The notes beneath the pieces are model-generated. The model made no database searches, was not told where the DNA came from, and was given only the letters and a program-made list of their open reading frames with translations. Positions 22,320 through 30,977 of a stretch of 42,128 bases of DNA are shown here, piece by piece (the stretch's first letter is position 1; each line of letters begins with the position of its first letter). Made by a program: the position numbers and the translations under genes. This stretch comes from a virus, in IMG/VR virus record IMGVR_UViG_3300026120_000003, positions 1 through 42,128 of that record, one strand, 5' to 3'.

Positions 22320-22589
22320 ATGCACAAAGCAACCAAACCAGCCCAAGCGGAAGGCCGCGTCCCTGCGATCCTCTACAACGAAGACGGAGCTAAACGCTTC
22401 GAGACAGAAGATGAGCTTGACGCAGCGCTCGAAGACGGCTACGTCGACCATCCTGCTAAGGTAGGAGCAGGAGCCGCTAAAAAGCCCGCGCCGAAGAAAG
22501 CGGAGCCGAAGAAAGAGGGCGAGACAGAAGATAAAAAGTCTGTCATTGCGAAAAAGCCACCTGCCACTTTAAAGCGTAAGGAAGACTAG
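22320..22589 (+). CDS. Small head-tail-region protein with Lys/Pro-rich tail, 89 aa
   Basis: MHKATKPAQAEGRVPAILYN begins at ATG 22320 with GGAG eight bases upstream. The first half contains DELDAALEDGYVDHPAKVGA, a segment resembling short phage proteins that sit after the capsid gene. The second half alternates Lys, Pro, Ala and Glu and is probably disordered. The palindrome at 22567-22574 encodes Thr-Leu-Lys near the end. Possibly a head-completion or decoration protein, by position only. Confidence 0.65.
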   Translation: MHKATKPAQAEGRVPAILYNEDGAKRFETEDELDAALEDGYVDHPAKVGAGAAKKPAPKKAEPKKEGETEDKKSVIAKKPPATLKRKED

Positions 22590-22639
22590 CTTGCAATTTC
22601 GCTCAAATAGAGTAGATTGCGCCGAATAAGGAGCACCCT

Positions 22640-23434
22640 ATGACAACTGCGAGCGACATCATCACTAGAGCCTACCGTGACCCCAACATCATTGCCCTTG
22701 GTAAAACCCCAACGGCAGCGGAGGTCACGGAGGCTCTTCCTCTTTTGAACAGCATCATACAGAACGTATTTGGGCGTGTTGTCGGAGAGTTTGTCGAGGA
22801 CTGGCCTATCGGCACATTCTTCACCGCTCCAGACGGCGCACAGTACCCATTCGGTCCTCTCGACGACCGACCTTCAAAACAGACCTGGCAGTACCCCGTC
22901 CAGAACTCGAACGTGCTGGTACGCCTCACAACCGCCTCCACGATTTACTTCGAGCCCTACCCGGATGACGGCGCACAGATGGTTATCGTCGACAACGGTA
23001 ACGATTGGGTATCGAACCCTCTCACAATCGACTTCAACGGTCGCTCAGCTATCGTGACAAACGCCGGGACAGTCGCAGCCACAACCTACACCATCTCTGA
23101 GGCTCCAACCGCGCCGATCAAGTTCGTTTACCGCGCCGACCTCTCCCAATGGCGTATCATTCCAACCCTGGACTTCACAGGCACCGGAGCGGAGGTTATG
23201 CCTCTGCCCGACGAGTACGACGATTGGTTTTCGATTAGTCTCGCTGCGCGCCTATGCCCGCGTTTCTCCAAGCAAATGCCCGAGATGCTAATGGCGGTCG
23301 CTATGGAGCAAGAGAAGCAAATGAAGACGAGATATCGTCAGACAGAACGCGTCAACGTATTCCGGCGCGGGGAAGATCAACGCTCAATTCAGAGTATCGG
23401 CGGTCAGTATTACGACCAAGGGAACCTCCTTTAA
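22640..23434 (+). CDS. Tail accessory factor, P22 gp4-like
   Basis: This 264-residue protein starts MTTASDIITRAYRDPNIIAL with AAGGAG six bases upstream. The N-terminal helices (AEVTEALPLLNSIIQNVFG) and the C-terminal ARLCPRFSKQMPEMLMAVAM followed by EQEKQMKTRYRQ resemble head-completion or tail adaptor proteins that attach under the portal (gp4 in P22). A beta-rich insert (about 75-180) makes it longer than P22 gp4 (166). Its TAA stop is the centre of the palindrome at 23429-23436, the only case where the motif supplies a stop codon. Confidence 0.7.
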   Translation: MTTASDIITRAYRDPNIIALGKTPTAAEVTEALPLLNSIIQNVFGRVVGEFVEDWPIGTFFTAPDGAQYPFGPLDDRPSKQTWQYPVQNSNVLVRLTTASTIYFEPYPDDGAQMVIVDNGNDWVSNPLTIDFNGRSAIVTNAGTVAATTYTISEAPTAPIKFVYRADLSQWRIIPTLDFTGTGAEVMPLPDEYDDWFSISLAARLCPRFSKQMPEMLMAVAMEQEKQMKTRYRQTERVNVFRRGEDQRSIQSIGGQYYDQGNLL

Positions 23435-23436
23435 AG

Positions 23437-24669
23437 ATGGAACTACAGCTCGGCAAATCCTCCTATGAGCGCCAGTACGGTCGCATGCCTCCCATTGTGC
23501 TCGAAAACCGTTTCTTTGAAGAGAACCCGACCGACCAGCTCACGAAGTCGGCTCTCCTTTCACGCCCTGGCACAGACACGCTAACCGGCTTTGGTGCCGG
23601 ACCTATCCGCTCTTTGTTCTCTTTGGACGGCGTCTTTGGCGGAGACCTATTTGTCGTATCTGGAGTTGACGGATCGCTGTTCCGATACAGTCGCGACGGA
23701 ACCACCAAGACAACCCTCACAGGGACTATATTTGGCTCCGCCTTCGCGCCTATGGCTGCCACACGCAACTACCTGTTTATCACTGACGGACAGTCCCTCC
23801 AGTATTACAACGGCGTCGGAAGTTTCGCCACCGCGACACTGACGATCACGACCAACCCAACCAACGGAGAGACAGTCACCCTCGGAGCTACGACCTACAC
23901 CTTCAACACGACGCTCGGCGGCGCGAATAGTGTCTTGATCGGTGCAGACATCCAAGCGTCCCTGGCCAACCTGGCAGCGGCCATAACTGGCGGCAACGGC
24001 GAAGGTACAACCTACGGTACGGGAACCGTGGCCAACCTATCAGCATCCTTCGCGGTAACTGATCCTGCGGACGGCACAGGCGTCGCAACAGCTCTCACCG
24101 CAGGCACCGCAGGTAACTCCGTGGCGTCCACAGAGACCGGCGCGAACATGGCCTGGAGCACAACCACCTTGGAAGGCGGAACAGCGAACGCGTTGAACGG
24201 CATCCCCACACCCGATGACATCGGTATCGTCTCCCTGGCAGTAATCGCTGGATACGTCCTGCTAGTGGCCGCTGGCGGCGACCGCGTATATTGGATTGAA
24301 CCTACCACAGACGCGTTTTCGACGCCGGAGCTTCCGGTCATTGACCCTCTGAATTTCTTCTCTGCGGAACAGCTCCCGGATGAAATTATCGAGGTCAAAG
24401 TCGTCGGAGATGAGATTTGGTTCATCGGCGTAGAAAGCACCGAAGTATTCTATGTCACTGGCGGAACCGGAGTACCGTTCGCCCGTATCAAAGGACGCGC
24501 GTTCTCTCGGGGAGCCATTGAGGGTACGTTTGTCGTGGTCGGAAACCGGAAGTTTATCGTCGGAAATGACGGCGTCGTTTACAAATTGGGCGGTGGATTG
24601 CAAAGAATTTCAACCCATGCTATTGAAGAGGCTATTCGCGCGCAACGCAAGGCCGAAAGGAACACATAA
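23437..24669 (+). CDS. Packaged-DNA stabilisation (plug) protein, gp10-like N-terminal half
   Basis: This 410-residue protein starts with PPIVLENRFFEENPTDQLTK and LLSRPGTDTLTGFG, then YRYS-type propeller strands (GSLFRYSRDGT), and near the end GVESTEVFYVTGGTGVPFAR and GGGLQRISTHAIEEAIRAQ. These match the beta-propeller part of P22 gp10-like hub proteins, which seal the portal channel. Typical family members continue after RISTHAIE for about 200 residues with further strands; here the frame stops. The missing C-terminal region appears to be encoded at 26868-27725. A beta domain of about 118 residues (132-251) is inserted in the propeller and recurs in the next protein. The ATG directly follows a palindrome; stop overlaps the next ATG as TAATG. 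Confidence 0.7.
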   Translation: MELQLGKSSYERQYGRMPPIVLENRFFEENPTDQLTKSALLSRPGTDTLTGFGAGPIRSLFSLDGVFGGDLFVVSGVDGSLFRYSRDGTTKTTLTGTIFGSAFAPMAATRNYLFITDGQSLQYYNGVGSFATATLTITTNPTNGETVTLGATTYTFNTTLGGANSVLIGADIQASLANLAAAITGGNGEGTTYGTGTVANLSASFAVTDPADGTGVATALTAGTAGNSVASTETGANMAWSTTTLEGGTANALNGIPTPDDIGIVSLAVIAGYVLLVAAGGDRVYWIEPTTDAFSTPELPVIDPLNFFSAEQLPDEIIEVKVVGDEIWFIGVESTEVFYVTGGTGVPFARIKGRAFSRGAIEGTFVVVGNRKFIVGNDGVVYKLGGGLQRISTHAIEEAIRAQRKAERNT

Positions 24670-26852
24670 TGAGTGCACTATTCGAAGACAACTATGAACT
24701 CTATGGCGGCGACGCACAGAAGATGCTCGACGGAGTATGGGCCTCTTTAGGCGCGTCTTTTGTCGGCAGCGCAACGCTGACTATTCCCGCCTGGGAAGAG
24801 CAAGATCGCTATTGGCTGGCTATCAATGGGAGAGGCGACGGTGCACGCGCGGTATTCCCGGCTGGCGGACAGACCGGAGTAGGCGTATGGGCAGAGATGT
24901 ATCTGCCGGAACTACCTACGACCGCAGGCAGAGGCTTCCCTATCCAACTCAGAAACGCGTCGGATGACGTGCTCGTCGGTCTAGTAATCAACACAGACGG
25001 CACTATCAGCGCCTACGGAAACCCCTCGGGCTTCGCGTTCGACGGACTTACCGGAGCAACACTCATTGCTACAACCACCGTACCAGTACTCCAGGCCGCA
25101 ACGACACACTACCTGCAAATGGAAGTTGACTTCAGCGCCGGGGACTTAGAGCTGCGCGTCGACGGAGTGGCCGTTATCAGCGTTTCCAGCAATGCGAGCG
25201 TCGGCGGAACCTGCGTAGGCATCGCACACCAACAGAACGACGACAGCGGCGGAACTTACGCCCAAATGTACTTTAAAGGGGTTGCTGCATACAGCCTATC
25301 GGGCACGTACAATAGCTCTTGGCCCGCCATCTCTGGCATCAAGACGGTACTCATCAACGCGGACACCGCGACGGACAATCTCACACCACGCCCACGGAAC
25401 CACTTCGACACAGCGGTACTCTTCAACGACAGGATCGCTGGAGACGCCGGTATCCGTATTGACGAGAACTCGAACGCTTTCGACTACGGCACAGGCGATT
25501 ACACCCTGGAAGGCTATTTCCGCTTCATCCGCTCACCGGAAAGTGGAGAGACGTTCAACCTGCTTGGGGTATGGAACGAAAGCAACGATGAGCGCTGCTA
25601 CAGGCTCGCTTTAAAGGCGTCTGACGTCGACGGAGGCGGGCTCCAGTTCCAATACTCGACTGACGGTACTGACGGCACAGTTGTAACGGTACATGACGTG
25701 AATTGGGAGCCACAAATCGGCGTCTGGTATCATATCGCCGTGGCCCGAGACAGCTCGACCAACGACAACCGTCTGTTTATCGACGGCGTCCAACAGGGCA
25801 CAGACCAGACCGACAGCGCGACGTACAACGCTGGCAACAGCGATCACTTCTGTATCGGCAACATCACGTCCTCCAGCTCGGGACAAGCTCTCGGCTCAGA
25901 CGCTTTCTACGGCCACTTGCAGGACATCCGTGTCACGAAGGGTATCGTTCGCTACACCGCGAACTTTACCATCCCAACCACATTCTTCCCAACGGCCAGT
26001 CCGGCTGACCCGAACTTCTCATCGGTTTCACTGCTCGTACCGTTCTCAGACCCGAACCAAGACCCGGTACTCGACGTGTCCTCTAATAACTTCACCCTCG
26101 ACTTGGGCGGAGGCTGCTCCATCGTGGATTACGAAGATGAAGGCCCAAGCTATCTCGCAGCAGGTACAACCAATCCTCTCGACGATAGATACCTAGAAAG
26201 CGCTTTCCCGAAAGCCTCGGGTATTCTGACGCTCACCGACCAGCCTGGAGACACTGAGACAGTCGTTATCGGCTCTCGGACGTACACCTTCAACACGACG
26301 CTCGGAGCTGCTAACAGCATCCTGATTGGTGCGTCGGTCAATGACAGTTTGCAGAACCTCACCGACGCAATCAACGGCGGCGACGGATCGGGCACACGCT
26401 ACGGAACCGGCACAGCGACCAACACCGACGTCACGGCGGAGAATAACACTCCATCCGCGTCTCAGATGACTGTCACAGCTATTCTCGGCGGTACAGGCGA
26501 CAACTCCCTGGCCACGACTGAAACGCTCACTGACGGCTCTTGGGGCGGCTCAACGCTCTCTGGCGGCGCAAACCTGCCTGGAGCATCGGAGTTCGAAATA
26601 CAGTCGCTTCCACCGGACGCAACAGGTGTGAGATGGTTGTCCATCCGTCACCGATCTTACCTAGATGACGGCTCGGCTACTATCCGCACGAACCTGGACG
26701 TCAATGGCTCTGAAAGCTCGAACGACGACAACGGCCTCACGACCGACCCACAGTATTACGTCAGTCGCATTGAGGAAGACCCGGACACGTCCGCTGCTCT
26801 GACCGTCAGCTCAATCGAGAATGCGAAACTCAAAATCGAACGCACCGCTTAG
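24669..26852 (+). CDS. LamG (concanavalin A-like) tail protein, probable receptor-binding
   Basis: This 727-residue protein contains at least one clear LamG domain: YTLEGYFRFIRSPESGETFN, VWYHIAVARDS, RLFIDGVQQGT and FYGHLQDIRVTKGIVRYTAN (about 275-435). A second, more diverged lectin-like sandwich lies at about 60-220 (HYLQMEVDFSAGDLELRVDG). Residues about 516-634 repeat the beta domain found inside the upstream plug protein. LamG modules bind carbohydrates, so a role in host-surface recognition is likely (inference). It lies between two pieces of what looks like one plug gene. Two palindromes at 25271 and 25609. Confidence 0.75.
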   Translation: MSALFEDNYELYGGDAQKMLDGVWASLGASFVGSATLTIPAWEEQDRYWLAINGRGDGARAVFPAGGQTGVGVWAEMYLPELPTTAGRGFPIQLRNASDDVLVGLVINTDGTISAYGNPSGFAFDGLTGATLIATTTVPVLQAATTHYLQMEVDFSAGDLELRVDGVAVISVSSNASVGGTCVGIAHQQNDDSGGTYAQMYFKGVAAYSLSGTYNSSWPAISGIKTVLINADTATDNLTPRPRNHFDTAVLFNDRIAGDAGIRIDENSNAFDYGTGDYTLEGYFRFIRSPESGETFNLLGVWNESNDERCYRLALKASDVDGGGLQFQYSTDGTDGTVVTVHDVNWEPQIGVWYHIAVARDSSTNDNRLFIDGVQQGTDQTDSATYNAGNSDHFCIGNITSSSSGQALGSDAFYGHLQDIRVTKGIVRYTANFTIPTTFFPTASPADPNFSSVSLLVPFSDPNQDPVLDVSSNNFTLDLGGGCSIVDYEDEGPSYLAAGTTNPLDDRYLESAFPKASGILTLTDQPGDTETVVIGSRTYTFNTTLGAANSILIGASVNDSLQNLTDAINGGDGSGTRYGTGTATNTDVTAENNTPSASQMTVTAILGGTGDNSLATTETLTDGSWGGSTLSGGANLPGASEFEIQSLPPDATGVRWLSIRHRSYLDDGSATIRTNLDVNGSESSNDDNGLTTDPQYYVSRIEEDPDTSAALTVSSIENAKLKIERTA

Positions 26853-26867
26853 GAGGGGCTTTAAAGC

Positions 26868-27725
26868 ATGACAGCTCTAACCCCTCTCTACTCCGGGATG
26901 GTTGTTTACGGCGAAGGGGCAAACTCTTCGGACGACCCTCAAGGCGGTCCACGTACAGAACAGTTCGCTGGCCTGGCAGTAATCGAGACGTCCACACCTG
27001 CGGAACTAGCGTCAGCGTCACAGTTCGCTGGCCTGGCCGTGTTCGAGTTCGGTCCAGACAGTGACCTTGACAAGGGCGGTCCAGCTACGTCACAGCTCGC
27101 GGGACTTGTCGTGTGGGGTACGAACGTTCGGGAACAGCTCAACATCCGCTCGTGGGGCTTCGAAATGGACGGGCACGTGTTCGTGGTATACAGCTTCGGC
27201 GCGCAGGGCACATTCGTCTATGACGACCTCACCGGACGCTGGAGCAAGTGGTACACCCAAGGCTTCGGAAACATGTGGAACGCGGAGAACGGGATTTACT
27301 GGTACGACGGCCTCTATGTCGCAGCCTCCATTCAAGACCCTACCGTGGTGCAGATGGACTTCGACAGCGAGTTCGATGACGGCTTCCGAACCATCCAACG
27401 CGTCGTTACCGGACTTGTCACTTTAAAGCACAGAGACCAGACGCTCGACGTCGGCGCGCTCCACATTGACGCGTCGGTCGGCGCTCCATCTCTGACCGAA
27501 CCGAACCCTCCAGGCCCACGTATGAGGTTGCGATACAGCGACGACGAGGGTAACACATGGTCGGACTTCGAGAACGTCTCCCTGGTAGTGGGAGAGTTCA
27601 ACCAAGACGTACAATGGCGCTCTCTCGGCACCATCTTCGCACCTGGACGCATCTTCGAGATTAGCGACGAGGGAGGGGTTGTCCGAATTGACGGAGCGTG
27701 GCTGGACACCTATGGAGATGACTAA
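26868..27725 (+). CDS. Plug (gp10-like) C-terminal half as a separate protein
   Basis: This 285-residue protein begins with three short repeats (EQFAGLAVIE, SQFAGLAVFE, SQLAGLVVWG; the first two share 17 identical bases, 60 bp apart). It continues with DGHVFVVYSFGAQGTFVYDD, LTGRWSKW, RMRLRYSDDEGNTWSDF, VQWRSLGTIFAPGRIFEIS and IDGAWLD. These are, in order, the features expected at the C-terminal end of gp10-type stabilisation proteins (tail of the propeller, then RYSDDGG-TW and WRRLG). So the plug seems split, with this half carrying its own start and an AGGAGG ribosome-binding site separated from the ATG by a CTTTAAAG palindrome. Both halves must presumably associate in the tail. Confidence 0.65.
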   Translation: MTALTPLYSGMVVYGEGANSSDDPQGGPRTEQFAGLAVIETSTPAELASASQFAGLAVFEFGPDSDLDKGGPATSQLAGLVVWGTNVREQLNIRSWGFEMDGHVFVVYSFGAQGTFVYDDLTGRWSKWYTQGFGNMWNAENGIYWYDGLYVAASIQDPTVVQMDFDSEFDDGFRTIQRVVTGLVTLKHRDQTLDVGALHIDASVGAPSLTEPNPPGPRMRLRYSDDEGNTWSDFENVSLVVGEFNQDVQWRSLGTIFAPGRIFEISDEGGVVRIDGAWLDTYGDD

Positions 27726-29068
27726 TGGCGGAACGCGCTGACCCTATCGGCTATGAAACTACCATCACATACGATGACGGTAGGCCGACCGACTTTTTCA
27801 TCCAGCAATGGAACTCGCAGCTCAATGTGAACACCTACGCGTTCAATGACATTGTGGCCGGTCCAGGACTATCTGGCGGCGGCGCTCTGGCGGACGGGGA
27901 GGTCACCCTATTTCTCCCTGAATTGGGATCGGAGGGGACATATGGGTCAGCAACGGAAGTGCCCGTCATCGAAATCGACGAGTTCGGACGCGTCACGGCG
28001 GTTACATTGGCAACGGTTGCAGCGACGGTCGCAGTCCAGGACGCGGGCGCAGCGTTTGGCAACTTCACGACGTTCAACTTCGAGACTGGCGCGACGCTGA
28101 CCGACAGCGGTGGCGGCGTACTCCAGATTGACATCTCCACAGGCTCCAGCGGCGTCGACGTGGAAGACGAGGGCGTATCAGTAACGACGGGCTCTACCAC
28201 GTTGAACTTCACAGGCGGAGTTGCGGTAACCGACGCTGGCAGCGGACAGACCAACATCGCCATATTCTCAGGTGTCGACGTCGAAGATGACGGCGTATCT
28301 GTCACATCCGACAGCCCAACACTCAACTTCACCGGAGCTGGCGTCACTGTTACCGACGCAGGCGGCGGACAGACCAATATCGCTATCCCTGGCGGCGGTG
28401 GGGGCGGTTCAGGCGTGGATGTAGAGGACGATGGTGCAAGCGTAACCACAGGATCGACAAAACTCAACTTCACTGGCGCAGGCGTCACCGTCACAGACGC
28501 AGGCGGCGGACAAGCCGACATCGCCATACCTGGCGGCGGAGGCGGAGGCGGAAGCGGCACGTTCGGCGGACTTATGATCGGTGACAGCTCTTACACCAAC
28601 TTCACGGACGCTTCGGCGACCAAGGGCTTCCCATTCATGCCTACCGCTGACGTGACAGTTGCGGCGGTGAACGCGCTCATCAACCCGTCCTCTACGTCTG
28701 AGACATATACGGCTCAAATCTGCACATTCTCGGCCACCGACGCTTCCGGCTCTGTGATCGCTGTTGTCGCTACCTCGACGGTGCAGACAGCGGTTTCGAC
28801 ACAGTTCGGGGTGTACCGTTTCACCTTCACATCGCCTCCATCTTTGACGCGCGGAACCACATATCTTCTGGCGATCAACCGGACAGACGGCACGGGCACT
28901 TCGGCCTTGATTATGGTCGGTGACGGTAACGTCACTCAGAGTGGACCATTCGTGTGCTTTTCGAACGGAACACAGTATTTTGACACGACGGCGCTCGTAG
29001 CGTCCGACAGTAACGACGGCGGGACGACCTCATCGGAGATTGCGGTGTGGATCGAATGCTCGGCTTAA
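27725..29068 (+). CDS. Tail fibre-like protein with tandem beta repeats
   Basis: This 447-residue protein has about four repeats of 40-47 residues: GATLTDSGGG, then VDVEDEGVSVTTGSTTLNF, VDVEDDGVSVTSDSPTLNF and VDVEDDGASVTTGSTKLNF, each followed by VTVTDAGGGQ-type strands; the last two are nearly identical and end in Gly runs (GGGGGG). Such repeats build trimeric fibre shafts. The C-terminal 160 residues, beginning GTFGGLMIGDSSYTNF, form a separate beta-rich head that may bind the receptor. The start overlaps the preceding stop as TAATG. A sigma-70-type promoter follows. Confidence 0.75.
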   Translation: MAERADPIGYETTITYDDGRPTDFFIQQWNSQLNVNTYAFNDIVAGPGLSGGGALADGEVTLFLPELGSEGTYGSATEVPVIEIDEFGRVTAVTLATVAATVAVQDAGAAFGNFTTFNFETGATLTDSGGGVLQIDISTGSSGVDVEDEGVSVTTGSTTLNFTGGVAVTDAGSGQTNIAIFSGVDVEDDGVSVTSDSPTLNFTGAGVTVTDAGGGQTNIAIPGGGGGGSGVDVEDDGASVTTGSTKLNFTGAGVTVTDAGGGQADIAIPGGGGGGGSGTFGGLMIGDSSYTNFTDASATKGFPFMPTADVTVAAVNALINPSSTSETYTAQICTFSATDASGSVIAVVATSTVQTAVSTQFGVYRFTFTSPPSLTRGTTYLLAINRTDGTGTSALIMVGDGNVTQSGPFVCFSNGTQYFDTTALVASDSNDGGTTSSEIAVWIECSA

Positions 29069-29076
29069 CTCAGTAA

Positions 29077-29105
29077 TTGACTGCGCTATGAATTGACGGT
29101 ATAAG
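29077..29105 (+). promoter_or_regulatory. Strong internal rightward promoter before the ejection-protein genes
   Basis: TTGACT (29077-29082, five of six), 17-base spacer, TATAAG (29100-29105, five of six), in the 58-bp gap between the fibre and the first ejection gene; GAGAGG then precedes the ATG at 29127. Internal promoters of this quality are rare in this genome, so separate dosage or timing of the ejection block is likely. Confidence 0.7.
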
Positions 29106-29126
29106 GCGCGAAGAGAGGTAATATTT

Positions 29127-29624
29127 ATGAGCATTTTTGGTGATATTATGGGCGGCATTATCGGCGGTGCTGGTTCTCTCATCACAGGGAACGAACAAGC
29201 GGACGACATCCGAGACGCTTCACGCGACTTCACACAGCCGTTCGCCAACGCGGGTATCGACGCGAACAACTTCCTCTCCAACTTCCTCATGAACCAAGGC
29301 GGAGCCCAACAGCTCGAAGCCTTCAATCAGAGCACAGGTGGACAGTTCCTCCTGGACCAAGGACGCAGAGGCATCATGGGCTCTCAGGCCGCACAAGGTA
29401 AGCTGAATTCTGGCGCGACAGGTAAAGCGCTGACGGAGTTCGGACAAGGCCTGGCCTCCACGCAAATGAACAACTTTTTGAACCAGATCGGAGGCCTCGC
29501 AAATCGCGGAGCTGCGGCTGGAGCCAACACAGTAACCGCCCTAAGCAACGCTGCCGGGGCACAAGCACAAGGTCGAGCTGGCGCAGGTAGCGTCATCGGA
29601 GACCTATTGGGGAGCATCTTTTAA
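29127..29624 (+). CDS. DNA-ejection (internal virion) protein, P22 gp7-like
   Basis: This 165-residue protein begins MSIFGDIMGGIIGGAGSLIT, a glycine-rich hydrophobic segment, then has an Ala/Gly/Gln-rich helical body (GATGKALTEFGQGLASTQMN, GAAAGANTVTALSNAAGAQA) and ends VIGDLLGSIF. Short, Gly/Ala-rich amphipathic proteins upstream of two larger helical proteins are the pattern of P22 gp7-gp20-gp16 ejection proteins, which leave the virion and form a channel across the envelope. Assignment is from composition and order; stop and next ATG overlap as TAATG. Confidence 0.65.
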   Translation: MSIFGDIMGGIIGGAGSLITGNEQADDIRDASRDFTQPFANAGIDANNFLSNFLMNQGGAQQLEAFNQSTGGQFLLDQGRRGIMGSQAAQGKLNSGATGKALTEFGQGLASTQMNNFLNQIGGLANRGAAAGANTVTALSNAAGAQAQGRAGAGSVIGDLLGSIF

Positions 29625-30964
29625 TGTCATTCGGAAATGCCTTTTTAAACGGATTGAACTCTGGCCGCAGAGAACAGTCCAGACGTATGCAGGAAAACCG
29701 ACTTGAGCAAGAGGCTGCACGGACTTCTCAGAAGTTCCAACAGCGCCAAGACGGACTGCAAGCGCTACAGGAACAGTTCGGCGACGTCGCATTTGTGCCA
29801 ACGGAGCAAGCACAGCTCCAAGGGACAGACCAGCGCGCGCAGCTATTCCCCGGACAGCTCGAACAGCAACAACAAGAGATTGGGGACTTTAAAGACACTC
29901 GCACCCGCAACTCCGCTGTGATCGGTTTTGACCTCATGGACAAAGTGGTGCAGCAAGCCGTCGCACAAGGGGAAGACCCTACGTCTGCCGTAATGCAGCG
30001 CGTTGGAGCCCTGCCACCCGAAGCCCGGCAACTACTCGGCCTGGACGAAAACGCTATGGCTGGCACACTCGAAGCTATCAACGCCAATCCTGAAATCTTC
30101 GCCCAACGGCGCGATGCTCTGCGTTTACCGGCAAAAGGCTCAAACGCCAGTAACACGTCACGTGCGGTCCAACGCAAGGCGTTCAACCCGGACAGTAATC
30201 AGTGGGAATGGGCGAACTTCGACCGGGAGACCGGCGCTCCAACATTCACAGGCGTAGCCTCTGGACCTCCAAACGCTCCGACCACGCTCGGAACCGACAT
30301 CATTGACACGGCACGACCGGACGGCGCAGCCCCAATCAATAATCGCTCAGACGGTGCCGCAGCTATCCAGTCCGCAGCACAGGCTAGAGAGATCGGACAA
30401 GAGCAAGGTGAGTTTATCGGTCGACGCTGGGCCGCTGACCAGACGCTCTCTCAGACTGAGAGTAACGAAGGCCTGCAACTGCTCCAAGGCGAGCTGGCAC
30501 GTGGCGAGAACACTCTGCTCACGATTGATGAGGCTATCGACCAAATTGATTGGGACAGCGCCGGTACGCTCCAGGGCTTGAAACGTATCGACGGCTCCAC
30601 GCCCGCCAACGTAGCTGCCACGATCCAAACTGTGCAGTCCAACGCTATCATTGACCAACTGGTAGCCATTAAGCGAACCGGCGCGACGCTGGGCCAGATC
30701 ACTGAAAAGGAGCTGGAAGTATTGCAGAACTCAGTTGCGGCTCTCGGACAGTCTCAGACGCCTGGACAGCTTCGCAGCAACATGCGCAAGTATCGCTCTC
30801 AGCTTGAACGCACACTGACCCGCTCGCGCGCAAACGTGAAGCGTGACATCGAACGGGGTAGACTTAGTCCTTCCGATGATTTAGTGCAGGACTTATTCCC
30901 GGAACTCGCGGCAGCATCAACTGCTCAAGGAGAAGACGCGCTCGACGCATGGCTAAACCAATAG
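29624..30964 (+). CDS. DNA-ejection protein, P22 gp20-like
   Basis: This 446-residue, Gln-rich helical protein starts MSFGNAFLNGLNSGRREQSR and contains coiled-coil-prone stretches (EQEAARTSQKFQQRQDGLQA and QSQTPGQLRSNMRKYRSQLE). It sits second in the three-gene ejection block and matches gp20 in size (471) and composition. Its TAG stop is part of the AGGAGG serving the next gene. The palindrome at 29887-29894 encodes Asp-Phe-Lys-Asp. Confidence 0.65.
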   Translation: MSFGNAFLNGLNSGRREQSRRMQENRLEQEAARTSQKFQQRQDGLQALQEQFGDVAFVPTEQAQLQGTDQRAQLFPGQLEQQQQEIGDFKDTRTRNSAVIGFDLMDKVVQQAVAQGEDPTSAVMQRVGALPPEARQLLGLDENAMAGTLEAINANPEIFAQRRDALRLPAKGSNASNTSRAVQRKAFNPDSNQWEWANFDRETGAPTFTGVASGPPNAPTTLGTDIIDTARPDGAAPINNRSDGAAAIQSAAQAREIGQEQGEFIGRRWAADQTLSQTESNEGLQLLQGELARGENTLLTIDEAIDQIDWDSAGTLQGLKRIDGSTPANVAATIQTVQSNAIIDQLVAIKRTGATLGQITEKELEVLQNSVAALGQSQTPGQLRSNMRKYRSQLERTLTRSRANVKRDIERGRLSPSDDLVQDLFPELAAASTAQGEDALDAWLNQ

Positions 30965-30977
30965 GAGGCTTTAAAGC

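Noticed and set aside
23437-27725. Intein or group I intron as the cause of the split plug gene
   Set aside because: No intein start Cys/Ser or HN-Cys junction, no intron core, and each piece has its own start and stop.
28130-28550. Repeated units that might be a CRISPR array
   Set aside because: The repeats are 120-140 bp coding repeats of a beta fibre, translated in frame, with no constant repeat and unique spacers.
27835-28560. A 241-codon open frame on the minus strand across the tail-fibre gene
   Set aside because: It is the reverse image of the Gly/Thr/Asp-rich repeats (Pro/Ser/Thr-rich nonsense), has no ribosome-binding site and opposes a clear fibre gene.
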